DNA of 64,000 bases from Sedimentisphaerales bacterium (GTDB lineage Bacteria > Planctomycetota > Phycisphaerae > Sedimentisphaerales > SM23-30), in contig JANQJS010000003.1 in the NCBI GenBank assembly GCA_028281535.1, positions 186,001 to 250,000 of the forward strand. The letters run 5' to 3'. A program made the position numbers and the translations under genes. The first letter of the stretch is position 1. Each line of letters starts with the position of its first letter. Positions 1-9,171 of this stretch are shown piece by piece. The notes under the pieces were generated by a model that was not told where the DNA came from, ran no database searches, and saw only the letters and a list, made by a program, of their open reading frames with translations.

Positions 1-1074
1 ACTCAGCCGCTTCTACGCGGTGCTGGTGTTAAAACGAATACCCATGAAATTCGGGTTGCCGTTTATGATTCTAAAATTGAACGAGCCAGAACGCGATTGG
101 AAGTGATTCGTGTCTTAGCAGCTGTCGATCGAGTTTATTGGCGTTTGTATGCAGCCCGTCGTGAACAAGACGTACGAAAGCAGCAATACAAATTGGCGAA
201 TGAACAACTCAATCGAGCAATTCGAATGGAAAAAGAAGGGCAATCTGCTGAAATTGAAGTGATTCGGGCCGAAGAAGCACTCGCCAAAAGCTGGGAAGAA
301 ATCATCAAGTCAGACAACGCCGTTCGAGATCGTGAGCGGGAATTAAAGCAGGTCTTAAACATTTCTGGCATTGAGCTGGAGTCGGATACCACACTTCTAA
401 TAGACACTCAACCAAACCCTTTACAATACGAAATAAACACCCAGGCATTAATTAAATTTGCCATGAAACATCGTATGGAATTACTCGTCGATGAATTAAC
501 CATTCTAAAAAATAATAGTACCATTGATCTGCAAAAAAATGGATTACTACCATTGTTATCTTTGAATTATACTTACAATATCAATGGCTTGGGATTCGCG
601 GCCAGCGATTCCTATGATTTACTTTCTGAAAATCGTTTTGTCGATCATCAGATTGGGCTCTCATTAGAAATTCCTTTAGGTAATAAGGATGCCCTCAGCA
701 AATTGCGAACAGCCATCCTGCAACGTCAGCAGAATTATGCCAACAAGGAAAAAAGCCGGTTGACCGTAAAAAAAGAAGTGCTCGATGCGGCTGACCAATT
801 GCAAACCAACTGGCAGCGTGTCGTCGCCAGTGGTAAATCCGCTATGCTTGCAGAACGGACCTATAAAGCAGAAAGACGCCAATTCGAATTAGGCCTCCAA
901 ACATCCACACAGGTTCTCGATGCCCAAACACGTTTTGCCGATGCCCAACTTGCTGAAATCCAGGCCATCACCGAATATCAAATTTCGCAAGTCGACCTGG
1001 CCTTTGCCTCCGGTAGCCTCATCGGCGCCGCACAAATCGTCTGGAATAACGAGATAGAAAGCCTATCACAATAG
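1..1074 (+). CDS. TolC-family outer membrane efflux protein (5'-truncated)
   Basis: The reading frame is open from the first base of the window, so only the C-terminal part (about 357 residues) is present and the start lies upstream. Long amphipathic helices rich in Ala, Glu, Gln and Arg alternate with beta segments such as LLSLNYTYNINGLGF and IGLSLEIPLGN. This is the coiled-coil barrel plus beta-barrel pattern of the TolC/OEP family. The C-terminal part (QFELGLQTSTQVLDAQTRFADAQLAEI) is the typical second OEP repeat. The family forms trimeric outer-membrane exit ducts for RND or ABC pumps or type I secretion. The partner pump genes would lie to the left, outside the window. The TAG stop is formed by the first bases of a short intergenic repeat. 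Confidence 0.85.
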   Translation, partial: TQPLLRGAGVKTNTHEIRVAVYDSKIERARTRLEVIRVLAAVDRVYWRLYAARREQDVRKQQYKLANEQLNRAIRMEKEGQSAEIEVIRAEEALAKSWEEIIKSDNAVRDRERELKQVLNISGIELESDTTLLIDTQPNPLQYEINTQALIKFAMKHRMELLVDELTILKNNSTIDLQKNGLLPLLSLNYTYNINGLGFAASDSYDLLSENRFVDHQIGLSLEIPLGNKDALSKLRTAILQRQQNYANKEKSRLTVKKEVLDAADQLQTNWQRVVASGKSAMLAERTYKAERRQFELGLQTSTQVLDAQTRFADAQLAEIQAITEYQISQVDLAFASGSLIGAAQIVWNNEIESLSQ

Positions 1075-1103
1075 GGTAGGGCTATGCTACGCGTTTAAGC
1101 TAA
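1072..1103 (+). repeat. Intergenic repeat, copy 1
   Basis: Begins TAGGGTAGGGCTATGC and continues TACGCGTTTAAGCTAA. A close relative lies at 2691-2723. The two copies flank the secreted protein gene at 1214-2689, each placed directly at or after a stop codon. Copy 1 supplies the TAG stop of the efflux gene. It is probably a member of a dispersed intergenic repeat family; whole-genome copy number cannot be seen here. Confidence 0.6.
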
Positions 1104-1213
1104 AACCATTTGATATTCACCTTCCCACGATGTATAATGCAATCTGGTTTAGATCCTCACCTGATCAGCGTACGCTACATCAGTGAGAGGGGAATGATAA
1201 ATCTGGAGGTATC

Positions 1214-2689
1214 ATGGTTCATAAGATCAAATTTTGTTGGGTTCTTTTTGTAATGTTATGCACGCAAGGTGTTTATGCAAATGACGAGTTCGCACCGTTT
1301 TGGCGTGGCTTTTCCAATACCGCCAAGATCGTTTACAATTTTGATAATCCAGCAAATTTGAATCAAGCCAGCCTAATCACCGGTCCAGACGCTGGACTTA
1401 TTACGGCAGGTGTTCTGCCTGGTTTGGAATTTGGCACACAAGCATGCCAAACAGCTGGCCAACAAGGTGTCGTTACCCAGGACAATATTCTGAGTTTCTT
1501 TACCAACGTGACCTTTGATAGTGAACACGTTATTGTACGTATACAAATTACTTCAACGTTAACAGAAATTCCCTTTATTGCCATTGAATCTGCAGAAGGA
1601 TATTTTGCTGATCCAGGATTTCAATTTTGTGATGGCATCGAAATAACAGATAATTCATATACCATTGGCCAGGCAGATCTCGGCAATGGTTTAACCACTC
1701 TGGCGTATGAAGTACTTCTAACGAATCCTTCTGGCTGTGAAAATATCCAGATTCTAATAGAAGGTATGGGGGGGGCTTGTTTGGACGAAGTCATCATCGA
1801 TACACGTCATGACCTTAGCACACTTTACAGTATTGTTGCAGCGGTTGAACCTCCAAGCGTGACCGTCATCGAAGGACAATCTTCTGTTGATATGGTGGTA
1901 ACAATAGATCCTTCCATGGGCCCAGTCACAGACAATGTGACGTTGACTTTAGATTCTTTCAGCGGCGAAGATGTCAAATTAAATAATCAATTTCCACCGC
2001 TTGTTCTGAATTTCACCAGTGTCAATTGGCAAACCCCTCAAACGGTTTCTGTCAGCGGTGTCAGCGATCCCCATTTCGAGTCATGTATTGAAACGTTTAT
2101 TTTTCCTGCAACTTTTTCCTCTTTGTCTGACCCTCAATTTGATAATGGCATCGCCCAGTCCAATTTAGAAATAAATGTACAGGATGTCGATACAGGTTGT
2201 ATCTTTCTTGATGCAGTGGATGTTGAATTAAATGAACTGAATTTTGCTGGAGATACTGGCACGCTTGTTTATGTTGCCAATCGAGCCCCGGATTTTGGCA
2301 CCGTAACAGTTAATGTTACCGATGGACTTATTGCAGGCTCACCATTATTTGTTGCTGATCCGTCACAGTTAGTTATTAATGCAGCCAATTGGGCTACCCC
2401 ACAAAGCGTCAGTTTATTTGCTGTGCAAGATAGCGAATTAAAGGGAACCCAATTTGGTTCAGGTGTTCCGTCTGTGACCACAGCTGTCACGAATTTAATC
2501 ATCTCACCAGGAGGCGATAGTTTCTTTACTGGTGTTCCAGACCCTGTCGAAGTTTTTATCTCTGAAGACGAATGCGGTGCGTTACCCTTAAGCGGTTTTG
2601 ACTTCAATCAGGATTGCCACGTCGATGTCATCGACCTAACCATCTTCATGGAAGATTGGCTAGCTTGCACTCACCCCGCAGGCTGCTAA
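1214..2689 (+). CDS. Secreted Calx-beta-like repeat protein with C-terminal dockerin-like motif
   Basis: 491 residues. A signal peptide occupies about residues 1-22 (hydrophobic WVLFVMLC core, cleavage near YAN-D). Residues about 212-325 and 335-445 each contain a beta-rich segment with the pattern NWxTPQxVSV (VNWQTPQTVSVSG, NWATPQSVSLFAV). This is characteristic of Calx-beta-like extracellular repeats. The end carries a dockerin-type calcium loop, DFNQDCHVDVIDLTIFMEDW, followed by a Cys-containing tail as in many Phycisphaerae secreted proteins. The start is supported by a GGAGG ribosome binding site 7 nt upstream. Likely a cell-surface or secreted protein; substrate and partner unknown. Paired Cys residues suggest disulphides outside the cytoplasm. 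Confidence 0.75.
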   Translation: MVHKIKFCWVLFVMLCTQGVYANDEFAPFWRGFSNTAKIVYNFDNPANLNQASLITGPDAGLITAGVLPGLEFGTQACQTAGQQGVVTQDNILSFFTNVTFDSEHVIVRIQITSTLTEIPFIAIESAEGYFADPGFQFCDGIEITDNSYTIGQADLGNGLTTLAYEVLLTNPSGCENIQILIEGMGGACLDEVIIDTRHDLSTLYSIVAAVEPPSVTVIEGQSSVDMVVTIDPSMGPVTDNVTLTLDSFSGEDVKLNNQFPPLVLNFTSVNWQTPQTVSVSGVSDPHFESCIETFIFPATFSSLSDPQFDNGIAQSNLEINVQDVDTGCIFLDAVDVELNELNFAGDTGTLVYVANRAPDFGTVTVNVTDGLIAGSPLFVADPSQLVINAANWATPQSVSLFAVQDSELKGTQFGSGVPSVTTAVTNLIISPGGDSFFTGVPDPVEVFISEDECGALPLSGFDFNQDCHVDVIDLTIFMEDWLACTHPAGC

Positions 2690-2690
2690 A

Positions 2691-2723
2691 TAGGGTGGGT
2701 CTATGCCTCACGCGTTAATCTAA
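2691..2723 (+). repeat. Intergenic repeat, copy 2
   Basis: Begins TAGGGTGGGTCTATGC and continues CTCACGCGTTAATCTAA. It matches copy 1 at 1072-1103 apart from a few substitutions and small indels, and starts one base after the stop codon of the preceding gene. The ribosome binding site of the next gene (AAGGGG) directly follows it. Confidence 0.6.
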
Positions 2724-2733
2724 GGGGTTGCTA

Positions 2734-3243
2734 ATGGAATTAGTCTTTATAGACACATCTTCTGATGTTTGTGATGCAATCAAGAGCGAGTTTGCATCTA
2801 TAAACAAAGTAGATGTTCTTTGTGGAGATATCCTGGAGTATGCTACCGGTTGCGTAGTTTCTCCAGCAAATAGCTACGGGTTTATGGATGGAGGAATTGA
2901 TCGTTGCTATGTTGAATATTTCGGACAAGGTTTAGCAGACAAAGTCAGAGAGATCATATCACATAGGCCGGAAGGGTATTTACCCGTTGGCGCAAGTATT
3001 ATTATTAATACCTATCATAACGCTATACCATGGATGATCATCGCTCCAACGATGATTACCCCGGAACTAGTGGAAGCCACAAATGCCTATCGTGCCTTGC
3101 GTGCTGTCTTACGAATAGCTCGGCAAGAGTCCATCGATAAAGTCTATTGTCCAGGCTTAACCAGTGGTGTAGGTTGTGTCCCACCTGACCAGGCCGCAGA
3201 ACAAATGCGACAAGCCTATGAAGATTGGCTAAACAACCTTTAA
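2734..3243 (+). CDS. Macro domain protein (ADP-ribose-binding fold)
   Basis: 169 residues from ATG 2734, preferred because AAGGGG sits 6 nt upstream; an in-frame TTG at 2728 would add two residues. The motif VLCGDILEYATGCVVSPANS followed by GFMDGGIDRCYVEYFG matches the macro-domain pattern (GDIT...AIVNAANS...GGGVDGAI). Here SPANS replaces the usual NAANS. The C-terminal part contains GLTSGVGCVPPDQAAEQM, equivalent to the second nucleotide-binding loop. Macro domains bind ADP-ribose or its derivatives, and many remove ADP-ribose from proteins or nucleic acids. This one is a stand-alone single domain with no signal peptide, so cytoplasmic. No ADP-ribosyltransferase is visible nearby, and the exact substrate is unknown. 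Confidence 0.75.
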   Translation: MELVFIDTSSDVCDAIKSEFASINKVDVLCGDILEYATGCVVSPANSYGFMDGGIDRCYVEYFGQGLADKVREIISHRPEGYLPVGASIIINTYHNAIPWMIIAPTMITPELVEATNAYRALRAVLRIARQESIDKVYCPGLTSGVGCVPPDQAAEQMRQAYEDWLNNL

Positions 3244-3443
3244 TTTTTTACAATGCCTTTTCACGTAATCTATGTATTGAGTGGTTGAAAAAAAATTTGT
3301 ATTCTCTTCGTGTTTTCTGTGAAACATGTCTCGTCATAGCTTTAGCGACGGTAGATTCGTAGTAAAATATTTATAAGTTTTGATTTTCTTTTCACACCTT
3401 TTAACTATTATGTGGTTAACCACCACTCTAACACAAATATCAT

Positions 3444-3471
3444 TTGACAATTCCATAATTTCCTGTAGTAT
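3444..3471 (+). promoter_or_regulatory. Candidate sigma-70-type promoter for the beta-helix/metzincin gene
   Basis: TTGACA (3444-3449) and TAGTAT (3466-3471) are separated by 16 nt, about 75 nt upstream of the gene at 3547. The 303-nt gap 3244-3546 otherwise shows only AT-rich sequence and a fragment resembling the CTTCGTG-type repeat near 3300. Confidence 0.45.
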
Positions 3472-3546
3472 GAAGAGTATCGGTCACAAAAAGGTTGGAA
3501 ACGGCTCCTCTAGATTAACATGACATACATAGGAAAGGGAATTTAA

Positions 3547-6500
3547 ATGATTCGAAATAAAAAAATTATATTATTTGGACTGTTTGTTTGGATGTTCTTT
3601 AGTCATTCGTTATATGCTCTTAGTACGGTATATGTTTCACCTACAGGAAATAATGATACTGGTGATGGTACAATTGGTAATCCATATGCAACAATTAAAA
3701 AAGGAATAATTCAAGTAGATGCTGGTGGTACGGTTATACTACTTGAAGGCACTTACACTGGTAGTGGAAATACAGGGCTAACCCTGCAAACTAAAATGCT
3801 TACATTACAAAGTGTGACCCCTGAAGATCCAGACGTTGTCGCAAAAACAGTCATTAATTGTAGTGGAAATCAGGTTGGAGGAGGAGAAGCAAGATTTATC
3901 AAATTACTTAATACAGATGCCGTAATTGACGGACTAACTGTTACCAATGGGTTTTTTAAAAATATAGATCGTGACACGATAATGTGCGAGAAAAAATCAC
4001 CAACCATTCGCAATTGTATCTTTTTTGGAAATTACACTAATTCAAATGCCATTATCTCCATTTTATCTAGCGATGTAAATATTGAAAAATGTGAGTTTTA
4101 TAACAATAATGCTGTCCGGGCAGTAATAGAAATTGATAATTTTCCTCCAATTGCAAATAAATCTGATGTTTTAATTAGTGAGTGTTTGATTGAAAATAAT
4201 ATGACTACAGCGATATATTCTATCAATTCAAGTAGTCTAAAAATTATTAATTCAATTATTAACTCTAATTCTAAATCAGTAGATGATGGTGGAGCCATAC
4301 GTTATCGAAGTACATCTGGCAGTGGCTTGAGCGTATTAAATTGTACAATTACAAATAATATTTCAAGAAGAGGGGGGGGGCTTTTTTTATATCAAGGGAC
4401 TGCAAATGTAGAGAATACAATATTTTGGGGAAATCAGGCTATCAGAGGTTTGGGTAATCAAGTTTATCTTGGAATTGTAACTCCGACTTTAAATGGAGAT
4501 TTTAATATTAGTCAAGGAGGCCAAGGCGATATTCATGTTGAGTCTGGTACATTGAATTGGGGGGCAAATAACTTAATTTTAGGCCCACAATTTTCGATGA
4601 CAGGTGATTTCCACATTTTACCTTCTTCTCCTTGTATTGACATGGGAAATAATACTCCTGTTGGCGGATTGCCTACAAGTGATTTTGAAGGGGTTGCACG
4701 TAATCTTGATGGTGATAATGATCAAGTAGCTGTCGTTGATATTGGAGCACACGAGTTTATTAATTCTGTCCCCATAATTTCTACGTCTCCCAAGATTATA
4801 CAATTTTTTACTCCTTATATTGGTTGGGAAATAAATGAAACACAAAAAGTAAAAATTTCTAATTCTGGAACGGGTACTTTAAATTGGACATTGTCACATA
4901 CAGCTTCTTGGTTAAATGCGTCTTTAACCAGTGGGCAATCTAGCGGTGAGATTGACGAAGTGATTCTTAGCGTACCTACTGTCAAGGGGCTAGATTATGG
5001 TGTATATTCTACAAACATAGTTATTAGCGATGCTACAGCAGCGAATAACTCTATTGATATTAAAGTTGTATTATATATAGGGCGTCTCAAACCAGATGAT
5101 GAAAATGAATTTGATGTGTTGTTTATGCAACCAAGTAATAATTTGGGATTAAAATGGAATGAGCCTGATCAAATTAACTTTCAAAATGTTTTAACTCAAA
5201 AAATGACTAGTAGTGTCGAATATGCTAACTCGACTATGAGTAATTCAGAATTATCACAAAGGTATAACTTGGTAAAGGTAGGGTTTGTATATAAATATTT
5301 CGATAAGTATGTTGACCCGATTGGGTCAAAACTTTTGCAACAAATAAACAACTCCTCTGATGGTTCTATGGATGAAATTTATATTATCCAGGATATATAT
5401 AGTGCTGATTTTGGCGCAATACATAAACCAGGCTTTGGTGGAGGATATCAGTGGGGGGGAGAATTTGCCGCTATAGGCATGGAAGTAGATAGTGTTTTTT
5501 CACATGAGGCCGGTCATTGGTTAGGAGCAGGTCATTGTGATAATTTTAATTTTGAAATTAATGGGCAATTGTACCAAACGATAATGGGAGGAAGTTCAGA
5601 GTGTAACAACTATGGTACTATAATTAATTATTTTTCTAATCCTGATATTATTTACAATGGTATAGTAATTGGCGACCAGAATCATAACAGTGCTGCAATA
5701 GTTCGGAACAATGCAATTCACAAATCAAATGTAAGGACACGAGCAACAAAAAGAGTTATTTATGTTGATCAAAATGCATCAGGTTTTAACGATGGGTCTT
5801 CCTGGCAGGACGCTTTTACAGAATTAAGCGAGGCTTTATATGAATACGATCTCAAAGCAGCTCGTGATGGATTGAATAAAGTGGGCCACAAAGATGAAAT
5901 TTGGGTAGCTCAAGGGATATATACACCTGGCCTTACTGAGAATGAATCTTTCCAATTAGTTCAAGGAGTCTCCATTTATGGTGGTTTTAATGGTACTGAA
6001 ACCTCATTAGATCAAAGAAATCCTTTCATTAATCAAACCATTCTGAGTGGTGATATCGGTACTCCAGGAGATAATAGTGACAATAGCTATCATGTTGTAA
6101 CAGGTCCAGATGATGGGTTCAGAGTTTTACATCACGAAGCATTTCTTGATGGTGTAACGATTACTGGAGGCAATGCCAATGGCCCATTATCAGATCAACA
6201 AAATGGTGGTGGAATTTATTTAACCTCAACATCACCGACGATTCAAAATTGTATCATAAAAAATAATAGTGCGTTAAATCATGGTGGTGGTATTTATGCT
6301 AAAGATACAGATGTTGAATTATTTAATTCTATTTTTCATGATAATGCTGCAACAAATGGTGGTGCCATTTATGTTGAAGGTAATGCCGAAGTAAGCCATC
6401 CATGGATCATCAATTGCACCATCGCAAACAATAATGCTAGCACCACTGGTGGCGGTATTTGCTTAGATAATAATACCCAGGCTCGTATTATCAACTCGAT

Positions 6501-8820
6501 TGTAAGAGATAATGTGGCTGTAAATGGATCTGAAATTGCTGTGCTTGATAATGCTTCACCATCTCGTGGTCAGTTCGAATATAATAATATCAAGGGAGAT
6601 CAATCTGGCATATATTTAGCAACGAATGCGATGCTTGATTGGCGCAATGGTAATATTGACAAACTGCCTAATTTTGCTAATCAAGCTAATAGGGATTATC
6701 AGTTGCTGATGGGGTCTTCATGCATAAACGCTGGTTTACCTGGGTTTGGTTACCAAATAAACACCGATATCAAACTGGCCAATCGTATTCAAGCAAGCGG
6801 AATCGATATCGGAGCATATGAGTATGCTGCAGCAAATATTGTTTACAATGAAACACAAAAAACAAGTTACTTGACGATTCAAGCAGCGATTGATGCAGCA
6901 CTTTCAGGTGATGTGATTAAAGCATTTCCTGGCATTTATACAGAGAAAGTAGATTTCAAAGGTAAAGCAATTATGCTGCAGTCGAATGATCCAACGGATT
7001 TATCTATCGTTGAAAGCACGATCATTTCTCCAGGAAATCCAACAGATCCAAACTCCATTGCGGTAAGCTTCATCACAAATGAAGCCAATAGTGCTGTACT
7101 CAAAGGAGTCACACTTCAAGATTGTTTTATAGGCGTAAAGTGCCAGGGCGCTTCACCAACTTTAACAAATAATAAATTGTTAGGTGGCATTCAGGCTGCA
7201 ATCCAATTAAATAATTCTTCCGCAAAAATCAAAAACAACTTAATTCTTAATGCCAATAATGGTATTGAGAGCATTAATTCTCAAAATGTACTTGTTCAGA
7301 ATAATACCATTGTAGGTCATTCTGTTGGTGTGAGTGTGTCTCAAGTGGGGCAATCACCAACGGTTAACAATTGTATCTTTTATAACAATACAGATGATCT
7401 CCATAATGCAAATACCACCTACAGTAGAGTGTCCGATTTAATTGCTGATCCAGGAACAGGAAATATTGATGGTGCCCCACAATTTGTAGATGCTGCAAAT
7501 GATGACTATCATTTATTGATCAATTCTCCATGTATCGAAGCCGGTGATCCTGCATTTGTTTTAGCTAATGAATTAGATATCGATGGTGTTGTCAGGTTAG
7601 CAGGCGACATTGTTGATATGGGAGCCGATGAATTTAATAAAGTTTATACGCAAAATCAAAAGGTGTGGTTCAATACGATTCAATCTGCCATTGATAGTCC
7701 AAATACAACAGCGGGTGAAGTGGTTTTTGTATATCCAGGCACATATAATGAATCAATTAACTTTAATGCTAAAGATATTACTGTAAAAAGTATTGATCCT
7801 TTGGATCCATCGATTGTAAAACAAACTATAATCTCAGGTAGTAGTTTGTATGCTGTTGTGTTTAATTCTATGGAAAGTAGTGATGCTGTTTTACAGGGTT
7901 TTACTCTATCTGGATCAAGAGCTGCAATTTTCTGTGGAACCAGTGGTACGTCGCCTATTATAAAAAACAATATATTTATTACTGATAAAGCTACTGTGGT
8001 AACTGGACAAATAGGTGTTTCAGTTGGTGATGGTTCTTCACCAAATATCTTGGAAAACACATTTAATAGCTTACCTGGGAATGGTATTGAAATAGTTTAT
8101 GCATCGCCTCGTATCGCAAATAATATAATCAACAATTGTAATATTGGAATAAATTTTGAGGAATTTGGATATGGTGGCCCAGCAACACATATTGAAAATA
8201 ATAGTATTATAAATTGTCATGAAGGAATTAAAGATATATCAATTTATAGGACACCTCCTATAATCACAAACTGTTTGTTCTATAATAATAGTGATGATCT
8301 TATAGCGGTTGACCCTTTAAGTAGTAGCATAATTCCTTCGCCAGTAGCTACATACTCTCGAGTAAGTAATCTATCCCAAGATCCTGGTACAGGCAATATT
8401 GATGCATTACCAAAGTTTGCAGATTTTGAAAAATTCCATTTAGATGCTAACTCGCCTTGTATTGATGCTGGTGATCCTGCATATGTTCCAGCTGCAGGTG
8501 AGGTGGATATAGATTCACAAATACGGAAAGTAGGAGCGAGCGTTGACATCGGAGCGGATGAAACAAATTATGTTTGCCAAACATGTTTGGGTGATATTAC
8601 AGGTGGAAGTGTTGCTGGTTTGGGAGATAATTATATTGATATGAATGATTATAATGTACTTTTGGCCATACTGACATATTCAGACTCAATTCCAATAGAT
8701 TTTTCTCGTCCTTATTGGCATCCATGTGCAGACCTTAATCAGGATGGAATAGTTGACCAAATAGATTTCAACTACTTAACGTCTCTTTTAACTTATATAG
8801 GTCCTACAGCTTGCCCATAA
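3547..8820 (+). CDS. Giant secreted protein: beta-helix repeats, BACON-like domain, metzincin protease, dockerin
   Basis: 1757 residues with a signal peptide (about 1-25). Order: parallel beta-helix 1 (about 30-405, opening VYVSPTGNNDTGDG and closing with a choice-of-anchor-Q-like SPCIDMGN...DIGAHEF); a BACON-like Ig domain (about 415-505, GTGTLNWTLSHTASWL); a metallopeptidase segment (about 515-735); then three further beta-helix blocks, each ending SPCI(D/E)AGDPA...D(I/M)GADE; and a C-terminal dockerin (DLNQDGIVDQIDFNYL). The protease segment has HEAGHWLGAGH at residues 653-663, exactly the HExxHxxGxxH zinc motif of metzincins, and IMGG about 17 residues later as a possible Met-turn. A strong AGGAAAGG ribosome site precedes the ATG. 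The beta-helix parts suggest polysaccharide binding or a surface structure; the protease target is unknown. A G8 run at 4373-4380 is a slippage-prone site. Confidence 0.85.
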   Translation: MIRNKKIILFGLFVWMFFSHSLYALSTVYVSPTGNNDTGDGTIGNPYATIKKGIIQVDAGGTVILLEGTYTGSGNTGLTLQTKMLTLQSVTPEDPDVVAKTVINCSGNQVGGGEARFIKLLNTDAVIDGLTVTNGFFKNIDRDTIMCEKKSPTIRNCIFFGNYTNSNAIISILSSDVNIEKCEFYNNNAVRAVIEIDNFPPIANKSDVLISECLIENNMTTAIYSINSSSLKIINSIINSNSKSVDDGGAIRYRSTSGSGLSVLNCTITNNISRRGGGLFLYQGTANVENTIFWGNQAIRGLGNQVYLGIVTPTLNGDFNISQGGQGDIHVESGTLNWGANNLILGPQFSMTGDFHILPSSPCIDMGNNTPVGGLPTSDFEGVARNLDGDNDQVAVVDIGAHEFINSVPIISTSPKIIQFFTPYIGWEINETQKVKISNSGTGTLNWTLSHTASWLNASLTSGQSSGEIDEVILSVPTVKGLDYGVYSTNIVISDATAANNSIDIKVVLYIGRLKPDDENEFDVLFMQPSNNLGLKWNEPDQINFQNVLTQKMTSSVEYANSTMSNSELSQRYNLVKVGFVYKYFDKYVDPIGSKLLQQINNSSDGSMDEIYIIQDIYSADFGAIHKPGFGGGYQWGGEFAAIGMEVDSVFSHEAGHWLGAGHCDNFNFEINGQLYQTIMGGSSECNNYGTIINYFSNPDIIYNGIVIGDQNHNSAAIVRNNAIHKSNVRTRATKRVIYVDQNASGFNDGSSWQDAFTELSEALYEYDLKAARDGLNKVGHKDEIWVAQGIYTPGLTENESFQLVQGVSIYGGFNGTETSLDQRNPFINQTILSGDIGTPGDNSDNSYHVVTGPDDGFRVLHHEAFLDGVTITGGNANGPLSDQQNGGGIYLTSTSPTIQNCIIKNNSALNHGGGIYAKDTDVELFNSIFHDNAATNGGAIYVEGNAEVSHPWIINCTIANNNASTTGGGICLDNNTQARIINSIVRDNVAVNGSEIAVLDNASPSRGQFEYNNIKGDQSGIYLATNAMLDWRNGNIDKLPNFANQANRDYQLLMGSSCINAGLPGFGYQINTDIKLANRIQASGIDIGAYEYAAANIVYNETQKTSYLTIQAAIDAALSGDVIKAFPGIYTEKVDFKGKAIMLQSNDPTDLSIVESTIISPGNPTDPNSIAVSFITNEANSAVLKGVTLQDCFIGVKCQGASPTLTNNKLLGGIQAAIQLNNSSAKIKNNLILNANNGIESINSQNVLVQNNTIVGHSVGVSVSQVGQSPTVNNCIFYNNTDDLHNANTTYSRVSDLIADPGTGNIDGAPQFVDAANDDYHLLINSPCIEAGDPAFVLANELDIDGVVRLAGDIVDMGADEFNKVYTQNQKVWFNTIQSAIDSPNTTAGEVVFVYPGTYNESINFNAKDITVKSIDPLDPSIVKQTIISGSSLYAVVFNSMESSDAVLQGFTLSGSRAAIFCGTSGTSPIIKNNIFITDKATVVTGQIGVSVGDGSSPNILENTFNSLPGNGIEIVYASPRIANNIINNCNIGINFEEFGYGGPATHIENNSIINCHEGIKDISIYRTPPIITNCLFYNNSDDLIAVDPLSSSIIPSPVATYSRVSNLSQDPGTGNIDALPKFADFEKFHLDANSPCIDAGDPAYVPAAGEVDIDSQIRKVGASVDIGADETNYVCQTCLGDITGGSVAGLGDNYIDMNDYNVLLAILTYSDSIPIDFSRPYWHPCADLNQDGIVDQIDFNYLTSLLTYIGPTACP

Positions 8821-8840
8821 GCTTTCAATAAATATCAATA

Positions 8841-8870
8841 CAAAGGGATGGCAAAATCGCCATCCCTTTG
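8841..8870 (+). terminator. Rho-independent terminator-like hairpin
   Basis: A perfect 12-bp stem, CAAAGGGATGGC (8841-8852) and GCCATCCCTTTG (8859-8870), with loop AAAATC, lies 20 nt after the stop of the beta-helix gene. The T-tract after it is weak (CATTTATGG). Confidence 0.7.
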
Positions 8871-8940
8871 CATTTATGGTTTAAATTGCCTTTTTCCTTT
8901 CGTGCTTTTAGTGTATTTAGTAGTTAAATTATATTGCTTT

Positions 8941-8975
8941 TCTCTTCGCGATCTTCGTGCACTTCGTGGTTAATA
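8941..8975 (+). repeat. CTTCGTG-type intergenic repeat fragment
   Basis: The run TCTTCGTGCACTTCGTGG followed by TTAAT is of the 'ACCACGAAG...CACGAAG' kind seen as dispersed intergenic repeats in many environmental bacteria (general knowledge). A shorter related piece (CTCTTCGTGTTTTC) lies near 3305. No coding role is visible. Confidence 0.4.
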
Positions 8976-8987
8976 TCTAATTTTCAA

Positions 8988-9015
8988 TTGACATTTTTGC
9001 TGATTCATATATAAT
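8988..9015 (+). promoter_or_regulatory. Consensus sigma-70 promoter
   Basis: TTGACA (8988-8993) and TATAAT (9010-9015), both perfect consensus, with a 16-nt spacer. The predicted start is near 9022, giving a leader of about 150 nt before the small gene at 9172. Confidence 0.7.
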
Positions 9016-9024
9016 AATTCATGT

Positions 9025-9083
9025 CGTGGAAGACTTAATTCAGCAAAAATAATTAACGAATTTCCACGTATATTGACGATATA
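9025..9083 (+). other. Structured 5' leader of the orphan gene at 9172
   Basis: CGTGGAA (9025-9031) pairs with TTCCACG (9062-9068). TATAT (9069-9073) then pairs with ATATA (9079-9083). Both lie just after the predicted transcription start. The rest of the leader (9100-9150) is locally GC-richer than its surroundings and may fold further. No known riboswitch was recognised. Confidence 0.4.
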
Positions 9084-9171
9084 AAAATCAGCGAATTATG
9101 TCCGGGTGGAACCGACGCTGTCACTCCGAAGCCCATTTCAAGAAAACTATTTTTTGTAAAGGAGTGAACCT

